Assembly: GCF_023898315.1 (NCBI RefSeq)
Contig: NC_064622.1
Span: 78,192,387 to 78,256,386 of the forward strand
Direction of reading: 5' to 3'
Length of the DNA: 64,000 nucleotides
Source: Schistocerca nitens
Lineage: Eukaryota > Arthropoda > Insecta > Orthoptera > Acrididae
A model generated the notes under the pieces. It was not told the DNA's origin and searched no databases. It worked only from the letters and a program-made list of their open reading frames with translations. The translations under genes and the position numbers were made by a program. This document shows, piece after piece, positions 56,112 through 64,000 of the stretch (its first letter is position 1; each line of letters opens with the position of its first letter).

Positions 56112-57539
56112 CACTCCTGGAAATTGAAATAAGAACACCGTGAATTCATTGTCCCAGGAAGGGGAAACTTTATTGACACATTCCTGGGGTCAGATACATC
56201 ACATGATCACACTGACAGAACCACAGGCACATAGACATAGACACAGGCAACAGAGCATGCACAATGTCGGCACTAGTACAGTGTATATCCACCTTTCGCA
56301 GCAATGCAGGCTGCTATTCTCCCATGGAGACGATCGTAGAGATGCTGGATGTAGTCCTGTGGAACGGCTTGCCATGCCATTTCCACCTGGCGCCTCAGTT
56401 GGACCAGCGTTCGTGCTGGACGTGCAGACCGCGTGAGACGACGCTTCATCCAGTCCCAAACATGCTCAATGGGGGACAGATCCGGAGATCTTGCTGGCCA
56501 GGGTAGTTGACTTACACCTTCTAGAGCACGTTGGGTGGCACGGGATACATGCGGACGTGCATTGTCCTGTTGGAACAGCAAGTTCCCTTGCCGGTCTAGG
56601 AATGGTAGAACGATGGGTTCGATGACGGTTTGGATGTACCGTGCACTATTCAGTGTCCCCTCGACGATCACCAGTGGTGTACGGCCAGTGTAGGAGATCG
56701 CTCCCCACACCATGATGCCGGGTGTTGGCCCTGTGTGCCTCGGTCGTATGCAGTCCTGATTGTGGCGCTCACCTGCACGGCGCCAAACACGCATACGACC
56801 ATCATTGGCACCAAGGCAGAAGCGACTCTCATCGCTGAAGACGACACGTCTCCATTCGTCCCTCCATTCACGCCTGTCGCGACACCACTGGAGGCGGGCT
56901 GCACGATGTTGGGGCGTGAGCGGAAGACGGCCTAACGGTGTGCGGGACCGTTGCCCAGCTTCATGGAGACGGTTGCGAATGGTCCTCGCCGATACCCCAG
57001 GAGCAACAGTGTCCCTAATTTGCTGGGAAGTGGCGGTGCGGTCCCCTACGGCACTGCGTAGGATCCTACGGTCTTGGCGTGCATCCGTGCGTCGCTGCGG
57101 TCCGGTCCCAGGTCGACGGGCACGTGCACCTTCCGCCGACCACTGGCGACAACATCGATGTACTGTGGAGACCTCACGCCCCACGTGTTGAGCAATTCGG
57201 CGGTACGTCCACCCGGCCTCCCGCATGCCCACTATACGCCCTCGCTCAAAGTCCGTCAACTGCACATACGGTTCACGTCCACGCTGTCGCGGCATGCTAC
57301 CAGTGTTAAAGACTGCGATGGAGCTCCGTATGCCACGGCAAACTGGCTGACACTGACGGCGGCGGTGCACAAATGCTGCGCAGCTAGCGCCATTCGACGG
57401 CCAACACCGCGGTTCCTGGTGTGTCCGCTGTGCCGTGCGTGTGATCATTGCTTGTACAGCCCTCTCGCAGTGTCCGGAGCAAGTATGGTGGGTCTGACAC
57501 ACCGGTGTCAATGTGTTCTTTTTTCCATTTCCAGGAGTG
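56112..57539 (-). mobile_element. Tc1-like transposon, complete with intact transposase
   Basis: The ends are CACTCCTGGAAATTGAAATAA and, inward from the right, CACTCCTGGAAATGGAAAAAA. TA lies at 56110-56111 and 57540-57541. The element is 1428 bp and inserted in the right arm of F2. The transposase frame is uninterrupted. Confidence 0.95.
56273..57295 (-). CDS. Tc1-like transposase, intact (340 aa)
   Basis: I take the ATG at 57293-57295 (MPRQRGREPYVQLTDFERG), because upstream codons to 57511 run into the terminal repeat. Domains: N-terminal helix-turn-helix (RIVGMREAGWTYRRIAQHVG), a second basic DNA-binding segment (around residues 70-130), then the DDE catalytic domain. Catalytic Asp in VVFSDESRF, Asp in LFQQDNARPH and Glu in SPDLSPIEHVWD. 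I count 32 residues between the second Asp and the Glu, two fewer than usual for Tc1. No stop or frameshift was seen. It cuts and pastes its own element at TA sites. Confidence 0.9.
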   Translation of the reverse strand: MPRQRGREPYVQLTDFERGRIVGMREAGWTYRRIAQHVGREVSTVHRCCRQWSAEGARARRPGTGPQRRTDARQDRRILRSAVGDRTATSQQIRDTVAPGVSARTIRNRLHEAGQRSRTPLGRLPLTPQHRAARLQWCRDRREWRDEWRRVVFSDESRFCLGANDGRMRVWRRAGERHNQDCIRPRHTGPTPGIMVWGAISYTGRTPLVIVEGTLNSARYIQTVIEPIVLPFLDRQGNLLFQQDNARPHVSRATQRALEGVSQLPWPARSPDLSPIEHVWDWMKRRLTRSARPARTLVQLRRQVEMAWQAVPQDYIQHLYDRLHGRIAACIAAKGGYTLY

Positions 57540-57640
57540 TATTTTAACCACGTGAGGTGTTAGGGGTCCTCTTTCACCACACAAAATTGCGGACAAATCC
57601 CCGACCCCACGGTCGTGCCGTCTCCGTGTAAGATTAATGA

Positions 57641-57789
57641 ATACACTTTGCGAACTTCGTTATTATTTGTTTTATTTTTTGATTTGTTTAACCTGGCAAG
57701 ATTACGGCTGTCAGGCCCTCTCTTAAAGTTAACCAAGCGCGCTACATGTTTTACATTATGTGAGTTACGATAAGCATGTTACAGTTTAG
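57641..57789. other. Short unassigned spacer
   Basis: About 150 bp of AT-rich sequence between F2 and the RTE 5' fragment. No motif was recognised. Confidence 0.4.
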
Positions 57790-58744
57790 TATGGCCCCCT
57801 ACGTTCTGATGGAATGTTATCTATCCCTTCTGCCATATTTGACCGTAAGTCCTCCAAAGCTCTTTTAAATTTCGATTCTAATACTGGATCCCCTATCTCT
57901 TCTAAATCGACTCCTGTTTCTTCTTCTATCACATCAGACAAATCTTCACCCTCATAGAGGCTTTCAATGTATTCTTTCCACCTATCTGCTCTCTCCTCTG
58001 CATTTAACAGTGGAATTCCCGTTGCACTCTTAATGTTACCACCGTTGCTTTTAATGTCACCAAAGGTTGTTTTGACTTTCCTGTATGCTGAGTCGGTCCT
58101 TCCGACAATCATATCTTTTTCGATGTCTTCACATTTTTCCTGCAGCCATTTCGTCTTAGCTTCCCTGCACTTCCTATTTATTTCACTCCTCAGCGACTTG
58201 TATTTCTGTATTCCTGATTTTCCCGGAACATGTTTGTACTTCCTCCTTTCATCAATCAACTGAAGTATTTCTTCTGTTACCCATGGTTTCTTCGCAGCTA
58301 CCTTCTTTGTACCTATGTTTTCCTTCCCAACTTCTGTGCTGGCCCTTTTTAGAGATGTCCATTCCTCTTCAACTGTACTGCCTACTGCGGTATTCCTTAT
58401 TGCTGTATCTATAGCGTTAGAGAACTTCAAACGTATCTCGTCATTCCTTAGTACTTCCGTATCCCACTTCTTTGAGTATTGATTCTTCCTGACTAATGTC
58501 TTGAACTTCAGCCTACTCTTCATCACTACTATATTGTGATCTGAGTCTATATCTGCTCCTGGGTACGGCTTACAATCCAGTATCTGATTTCGGAATCTCT
58601 GTCTGACCATGATGTAATCTAATTGAAATCTTCCCGTATCTCCCGGCCTTTTCCAAGTATACCTCCTCCTCTTGTGATTCTTGAACAAGGTATTCGCTAT
58701 TACTAGCTGAAACTTGTTACAGAACTCAATTAGTCTTTCTCCTC
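57790..58744 (-). pseudogene. RTE LINE: endonuclease 3' part and linker
   Basis: The minus-strand frame (58688-57786, 300 codons) holds the end of the APE endonuclease (RRRYTWKRPGD, then DSDHNIVV). The linker to the RT follows, to NIPSE, where RTE identity stops at about 57800. It is separated from the N-terminal endonuclease part (59194-59603) by the duplicated block, and about 100 codons of endonuclease are missing. Confidence 0.8.
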
Positions 58745-59117
58745 TTTGAAATTCAGAGGGAAATAGGAGTAAGCTATAGGGAGAGACGGGTAATATACGT
58801 GCAATACGTACAAGAAATCCGGAAATTTGTGGTAAGTTCTAATGGGACTGAACTGTTGAGGTCATTGGTACCTAGGCTTACACACTACTTAATCTAAAAC
58901 TAACTAACGCTGAAGACAACACACATCCATGCCCGAGGGAGGACTCGAACCTCCGATGGTAAGAGCCGCACGAACCGTGGCAAGGCGCCTGGTGCCGGCT
59001 GGAGTGGCTGTGCGGTTCTAGGCGCCACAGTCTGCCACCGCGCGACCGCTACGGTCGCAGGTTCGAATCCTGCCTCGGGCATGGATGTGTGTGATGTCCT
59101 TAGGTTAGTTAGGTTTA
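58745..59117 (+). repeat. Duplicated block (copy B) with mariner excision footprint
   Basis: The RTE piece + SINE B + nested SINE A match 53175-53227 plus 54567-54882 at roughly 97% identity by eye. Copy A has a mariner at the TA; copy B has CGTG after that TA (58798-58801) and no mariner. It is exactly 4 bp longer than copy A without the mariner. The block sits inside the RTE endonuclease on the other strand. Confidence 0.9.
58836..58993 (-). mobile_element. SINE family B (copy-B partner of 54596)
   Basis: Same truncation and same SINE A junction (AAGGCGCCTGGT|GCCGGCTGG) as at 54596-54758. Confidence 0.85.
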
Positions 59118-59193
59118 ATTAGTTCTAAGTTCTAGGCGACTGATGACCTCAGAAGTTAAGTCGCATAGTGCTCAGAGCCATTTGAACCGTTTT
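58994..59193 (+). mobile_element. SINE family A nested in SINE B
   Basis: A full copy ending CATTTGAACCGTTTTG, whereas the copy-A partner at 54759 is truncated. Its right end abuts RTE sequence. Confidence 0.88.
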
Positions 59194-59870
59194 GTTGGTC
59201 TGCTGTCGATTCTGATTAGAACAACCCGGTCACTGAACTGTTCACAGTAACACACCCTCTGCCCTACCTTCCTATTCATAACGAATCCTACACCTGTTAT
59301 ACCATTTTCTGCTGCTGTTGATATTACCCGATACTCATCTGACCAGAAATCTTTGTCTTCTTTCCATTTCACTTCACTGACCCCTAGTATATCTAGATTG
59401 AGCCTTTGCATTTCCCTTTTCAGATTTTCTAGTTTCCCTACCACGTTGAAGCTTCTGACATTCCACGCCCCGACTCGTAGAACGTTATCCTTTCGTTGAT
59501 TATTCAATCTTTTTCTCGTGGTAACCTCCCCCTTGGCAGTCCCCTCCCGGAGATCCGAATGGGGGACTATTCCGGAATCTTTTGCCAATGGAGAGATCAT
59601 CATGACCCTTCTTCAATTACAGGCCACATGTCCTGTGGATACACGTTACGTGTCTTTAATGCAGTGGTTTCCCTTGCCTTCTGCATCCTCATGTCATTGA
59701 TCATTGCTGTAGTTACCAGTCGGAAATTCCTGGTGTGCTCTGGAAGCGGCTGGTCATTAGCACAGGTGTTGAAAAAAGCAGCGGCCAGTGGGCTTCTCTG
59801 TAGCAGCCAGTTCTTGAGACATCGCCATCAACTACGTTGTACGTGAAAGTCTACGTAGGACCTTCTGTTT
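59194..59870 (-). pseudogene. RTE LINE: 5' UTR and N-terminal endonuclease
   Basis: The minus-strand frame (59603-59172) contains LRVGAWNVRSFNVVGKLENL and LDILGVSEVKWK, the first motifs of the RTE APE-type endonuclease. It stops at DSRPT where the SINE joins. About 59604-59870 looks like the RTE 5' UTR. Together with 57790-58744 it is one RTE 5' portion with an internal loss. Confidence 0.8.
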
Positions 59871-60188
59871 CTGAATAATTCTTCACCACTGCATGAGTTG
59901 AACTACCTGTTCACGGACTGAGTTCCAGAAAATATTCACGAAAACGAGCAACCACTTTTGAAACGATTCCATTCAAAGCAAAAATGAACTGTGGGAAGTA
60001 CAAACTTACGTGATCCGCCTTGACCTCAGCTTCTGAAAATCTTCCACTTGTAGTCTACGGACTTTTCATGGATAGACAGTGCACATGGCGAAGCCACCGT
60101 GACTGCGCATTCCAGTACCAGGAAACAACGAGCGAGAGAGAGAGAGAGTAAAATAAAACTAGTCCAGAAATTACGATTACAGATTAAT
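59871..60188. other. No gene recognised; GA microsatellite
   Basis: Contains a short (GA)n run near 60130-60149. Nothing else was recognised. Confidence 0.45.
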
Positions 60189-60556
60189 AATCATGACGAG
60201 CTACAGAAGAATGGCGAAGATTAGATGGGTAGTCACGTAACTAATGAGGAGGTACTGAGCCGAATTGGGGAGAAGAGGAATCTGCAGCACAACTTGACTA
60301 GAAGAAGGGATCGGCTGGAGGGGCATGCTCTGAGGCATCAAGGGATCACCAATTTAGTGTGGGAAGGTAGCGTGGAGGGTAATAATCGTAGAGGGGGACC
60401 AAGAGATGAATACACTAAGCAGACTCAGAAGGATGAAAGTTACAGTAGGCACCAGGAGATGAAGAAGCTTGCACAGGATAGAGTAGCATGGAGAGCTGCA
60501 TCAAATCAGTCTCTGAACTGAAGACCACAACAACAACAACAATCATGACGAGCTAC
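60189..60556 (+). mobile_element. RTE LINE, 5'-truncated, with 16-bp TSD
   Basis: The body (60205-60540) holds only the C-terminal codons (reading ITNLVWEGSVEGNNRRGGP ... DRVAWRAASNQS), a TGA and a (CAA)n tail. A perfect 16-bp TSD AATCATGACGAGCTAC lies at 60189-60204 and 60541-60556. A classic truncated target-primed insertion. Same family as 62161. Confidence 0.95.
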
Positions 60557-62160
60557 GAGTTTATTGGTATTGAGCTATCAGACATATTAGCTGCGTAATT
60601 AAAGAAGTCACTAATTAAATCAAAGGACTGAGTATCAAAACTAATTTTCTCCAGCTCACAAACACGTCCAATGTCATGCCTGCGTGGCAGACAATCAGCT
60701 GGAGGAGGCTAAACGTTTTTCTGGTTCACCCTTCAGTTAATACTAAAAACGCTCAAGATGGTGAGTTATCTTAAAGTTCGAAGTGTTAATTTCAAACCTG
60801 GCCAGAGGGCACATCGACGCATAGGGATACTAATCGCCCGGGAATTCGGAGAATTTCCACCCGAACAAGGGCGGTAACTTCAAACGGCCGAGCCGCTCTG
60901 AGTCCACAGAGACCGTTACCACATCCTCCCCAAATTAAGTTGGCATTGGGAACCTCTTCGCCTCCCACGGAAGTATACTGGTGACTGGCACCCAAAGTAG
61001 CAAAAACACGGAGAACCGATCTTTGGGTCTCAGTTGCATGCAGCAGCTTGAAGACGTAAGATATGTCTCTGCGTAAGAAGCCGCAATGTGGATGTTACTA
61101 CCGCCTTAGAACACTGTTTAGAACACTGTTCTCCCTCCATCACCTTGGAGGCATGAAAGTGTAGACAACAGAGAGCAGTTGAGTAGCGTGATATGTAGTT
61201 GTATCTTGTAGCAGCCACCACAGCTGCTATCGCGCACCGAGTGCGCCCCTCGCATTCGGCTCTTCGAGTCCGTCAGCTGTAATGTGGTTAAGCTTTAACG
61301 TGCTGTCCCTATTTCTGCTGACGTATCTCGAATCCTGTGGCTTATATTTCTCATGTTCGGGGTTCAGCTCTCAACACTATTTCTCCCTCCCTCTCTCTCT
61401 CGCTCTCTCTCTCTCTCTCTAGGTATTGGTTTTCGATTTCATTGTTTTACTGAACTTTTGATGAGTTTGTCACGTGTACTACCTGGCCCACAGCAGGAAG
61501 GCGACTCGCCAAATCGTAGGTAAATGCTAGTACACAAGCACAGTTGTTTCTTTTGAGATTACATATTGAATTTCTCTGAAGGCTGTTCTCTTACTATAGC
61601 TTTCTTTTGATCCTTTTTATTAATTATATCAACGACCAGACATCCAATATCTGCAAGTAGGAGATGAAGACGGATGCGTGCGTCGCCAAGTGACTGAAGA
61701 TCGATCAGAAGTTGAGTGATCCTCTTGCCGTCTGACACGGAAAAGGTGTTAGGACATCCTTCATTCTTTTGCGCAAAAAGGTTTGGTACAAGGAACACCT
61801 TAAGGCGTTAAGGCTTGGAAGCTTGAACAAATCTACATTTGCAGTTCACATTGCAGAAGGAAACCACCCAGTGAGAAACACTGAGAGCAACATGAAAATA
61901 TTACATTTAGTAGACAAAGGAATCACTACGAATCTGTTAGAGAAAATAGAAACATACACACACACACACACATACACACACATACAAACAAACACTTCCT
62001 GCGATAATTTCCTTAAAGGATAGACTGAGCCGACTAACTCTCCTTTCCAGAAAAACTTATAGAAAGTATTTTCCATACTCCAATACAAATAATCAGGTAA
62101 CTAATCATATAATACTGTATGTACCTACAGTATTTAGTATCATCAATGGCACTAAACACT
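60557..62160. other. No gene recognised; simple repeats
   Basis: Simple repeats only: (TC)n at about 61383-61422 and (CA)n at about 61952-61985. Open frames lack motifs. Confidence 0.5.
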
Positions 62161-64000
62161 GTTGTTGTTGTGGTCTTCAGTCCTGAGACTGGTTTGATGC
62201 AGCTCTCCATGCTACTCTATCCTGTGCAAGCTTCTTCATCTCCCAGTACCTACTGCAACCTACATCCTTCTGAATCTGCTTAGTGTATGCATCTCTTGGT
62301 CTCCCCCTACGATTTTTACCCTCCACGCTGCCCTCCAATACTAAATTGGTGATCCCTTGATGCCTCAGAACATGTCCTACCAACCGATCCCTTCTTCTGG
62401 TCAAGTTGTGCCACAAACTCCTCTTCTCCCCAATTCTATTCAGTACCTCCTCATTAGTTATGTGATCTACCCATCTAATCTTCAGCATTCTTCTGTAGCA
62501 CCACATTTCGAAAGCTTCTATTCTCTTCTTGTCCAAACTATTTATCGTCCATGTTTCACTTCCATACATGGCTACACTCCATACAAACACTTTCAGAAAA
62601 GACTTTCTGACACTTAAATCTATACTCGATATTAACAAATTTCTCTTCTTCAGAAACGCTTTCCTTGCCATTGCCAGTCTACATTTTATATCCTCTCTAC
62701 TTCGACCATCATCAGTTATTTTGCTCCCCAAATAGCAAAACTCCTTTACTACTTTAAGTGTCTCATTTCCTAATCTAATACCCTCAACATCACCCGACTT
62801 AATTCGACTACATTCCATTATCCTCGTTTTGCTTTTGTTGATGTTCATCTTATATCCTCCCTTCAAGACACCATCCATTCCATTCAACTGCTCTTCCAAG
62901 TCCTTTGCTGTCTCTGACAGAATTACAATGTCATCGGCGAACCTCAAAGTTTTTATTTCTTCTCCATGGATTTTAATACCTACTCCGAATTTTTCTTTTG
63001 TTTCCTTTACTGCTTGCTCAATATACAGATTGAATAACATCGGGGAGAGGCTACAACCCTGTCTTACTCCCTTCCTAACCACTGCTTCCCTTTCATGTCC
63101 CTCGACTCTTATAACTGCCATCTGGTTTCTGTACAAATTGTAAATAGCCTTTCGCTCCCTGTATTTTACCCCTGCCACCTTTAGAATTTGAAAGCGAGTA
63201 TTCCAGTCAACATTGTCAAAAGCTTTCTCTAAGTCTACAAATGCTAGAAACGTAGGTTTGCCTTTCCTTAATCTTTCTTCTAAGATAAGTCGTAAGGTCA
63301 GTATTGCCTCACGTGTCCCAGTATTTCTACGGAATCCAAACTGATCTTCCCCGAGGTCGGCTTCTACTAGTTTTTCCTTTCGTCTGTAAAGAATTCGTGT
63401 TAGTATTTTGCAGCTGTGGCTTATTAAACTGATTGTTCGGTAATTTTCACATCTGTCAACACCTGCTTTCTTTGGGATTGGAATTATTATATTCTTCTTG
63501 AAGTCTGAGGGTATTTCGCCTGTTTCATACATCTTGCTCACCAGATGGTAGAGTTTTGTCAGGACTGGCTCTCCCAAGGCCGTCAGTAGTTCCAATGGAA
63601 TGTTGTCTACTCCGGGGGCCTTGTTTCGACTCAGGTCTTTCAGTGCTCTGTCAAACTCTTCACGCAGTATCGTATCTCCCATTTCATCTTCATCTACATC
63701 CTCTTCCATTTCCATAATATTGTCCTCAAGTACATCGCCCTTGTATAGACCCTCTATATACTCCTTCCACCTTTCTGCTTTCCCTTCTTTGCTTAGAACT
63801 GGATTTCCATCTGAGCTCTTGATGTTCATACAAGTGGTTCTCTTATCTCCAAAGGTCTCTTTAATTTTCCTGTAGGCAGTATCTATCTTACCCCTAGTAA
63901 GATAAGCCTCTACATCCTTACATTTGTCCTCTAGCCATCCCTGCTTAGCCATTTTGCACTTCCTGTCGATCTCATTTTTGAGACGTTTGTATTCCTTTTT
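62161..64000 (-). mobile_element. RTE LINE, runs off the right edge
   Basis: The minus-strand element has its 3' end (GTT)n at 62161-62170, the complement of the (CAA)n tail, then a very short 3' UTR and the RT coding region to the window edge. It is the best RTE copy here; its 5' part lies outside. Confidence 0.95.
62177..64000 (-). CDS. RTE endonuclease/reverse transcriptase, C-terminal ~607 codons, partial
   Basis: The frame is uninterrupted from the TGA at 62177-62179 to the window edge, beyond the ATG at 63952, so the start is outside. It contains the endonuclease-RT linker, the RT fingers (NYRTISLISHSCKILTRI), the catalytic Asp in FVDLEKAFDNVDW, RQGCSLSPMLFNL, the catalytic LRFADDIVILSE, and the RTE-typical C-terminal domain (EAFEMWCYRRMLKI; GRPRDAYTKQ). 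No lesions were seen. It reverse-transcribes its own RNA at a nicked target. Closely related pieces are at 1, 57790-59870 and 60205. Confidence 0.93.
   Translation of the reverse strand, partial: KKEYKRLKNEIDRKCKMAKQGWLEDKCKDVEAYLTRGKIDTAYRKIKETFGDKRTTCMNIKSSDGNPVLSKEGKAERWKEYIEGLYKGDVLEDNIMEMEEDVDEDEMGDTILREEFDRALKDLSRNKAPGVDNIPLELLTALGEPVLTKLYHLVSKMYETGEIPSDFKKNIIIPIPKKAGVDRCENYRTISLISHSCKILTRILYRRKEKLVEADLGEDQFGFRRNTGTREAILTLRLILEERLRKGKPTFLAFVDLEKAFDNVDWNTRFQILKVAGVKYRERKAIYNLYRNQMAVIRVEGHEREAVVRKGVRQGCSLSPMLFNLYIEQAVKETKEKFGVGIKIHGEEIKTLRFADDIVILSETAKDLEEQLNGMDGVLKGGYKMNINKSKTRIMECSRIKSGDVEGIRLGNETLKVVKEFCYLGSKITDDGRSREDIKCRLAMARKAFLKKRNLLISSIDLSVRKSFLKVFVWSVAMYGSETWTINSLDKKRIEAFEMWCYRRMLKIRWVDHITNEEVLNRIGEKRSLWHNLTRRRDRLVGHVLRHQGITNLVLEGSVEGKNRRGRPRDAYTKQIQKDVGCSRYWEMKKLAQDRVAWRAASNQSQD

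Larger units (their letters stand above)
54945..57640. mobile_element. F2 long-inverted-repeat element, split by a Tc1
   Basis: The left arm (about 54945-55235) and the right arm (about 55905-56111 plus 57540-57640) are inverted copies. Shared blocks include CGACCGTGGGGTCGGGGATT, TTTGTCCGCAATTTTGTGTG, ACCTCACGTGGTTAAAATA and TCCAAAGTTTCTTAG. A Tc1 element (56112-57539) is inserted in the right arm. Each arm ends inward in a tRNA-like module (55128-55202 plus, 55948-56022 minus). The middle has a 157-bp tandem duplication (55679-55992). There is no transposase of its own. The outer ends and TSD are approximate. Confidence 0.75.

Noticed and set aside
56273-57511. 412-codon version of the Tc1 transposase
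   Set aside because: The extra N-terminal codons run into the terminal repeat and lack family similarity; the ATG at 57295 gives the normal length.
54945-57640. F2 and the duplicated block as assembly artefacts
   Set aside because: The arms and block copies differ by many substitutions and indels, which a false duplication would not show, although long reads should confirm this.

Overview
The window is repeat-rich eukaryotic DNA with no confidently identifiable host gene. The repeat content points to an insect, most likely an orthopteran. It holds many copies of a tRNA-derived SINE with one characteristic tail, 5S-rRNA-derived SINEs, RTE LINEs ending in (CAA)n, and a Gypsy LTR element whose LTR opens with a small palindrome. 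From memory, without a database check, these resemble repeats abundant in Schistocerca locusts.

Layout. 1-6.4 kb: an RTE 3' end, SINEs and a large diverged inverted repeat. 6.4-8.4 kb: two copies of a ~190-bp direct repeat bracket SINE pieces and a long-TIR element, here called F1. 8.4-10.2 kb: a CpG- and G-rich island with G-runs and a CG/TG alternating tract, the best candidate for a host promoter or first exon. 10.6-15.7 kb: two decayed Tc1-like elements. 16.4-20.9 kb: a young Gypsy element with near-identical LTRs, a 5-bp TSD and no reverse transcriptase. 21.4-26.7 kb: a nearly full-length but frameshifted L1/Tx1-like LINE (minus strand). 26.7-28.2 kb: a mariner-related transposon with intact transposase and ~170-bp TIRs. 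28.9-39 kb: a probable solo LTR, CR1/Jockey-like LINE relics, Tc1 relics and a second F1 copy. 41.6-45.6 kb: a Tc1 relic and four SINE3 (5S-derived) copies. 50-51.7 kb: a rosa-like mariner relic and nested SINEs. 53-60.5 kb: a mariner, a second long-inverted-repeat element (F2) split by an intact Tc1, a 97% identical duplicated block and RTE pieces. 62.2-64 kb: an RTE open reading frame running off the right edge.

How the parts relate. The elements are strongly nested, and target-site duplications (TSDs) often give the order of insertion. The observations I rate highest are three. F1 and F2 are unrelated in sequence, yet each has ~250-290-bp inverted arms ending in an inward-facing tRNA-like (A box/B box) module. 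Both F1 copies sit at the same position in the tail of a SINE. The duplicated block carries a mariner in one copy and an apparent 4-bp excision footprint in the other. Two transposases (27.0-28.0 kb and 56.3-57.3 kb) are uninterrupted and could be active.
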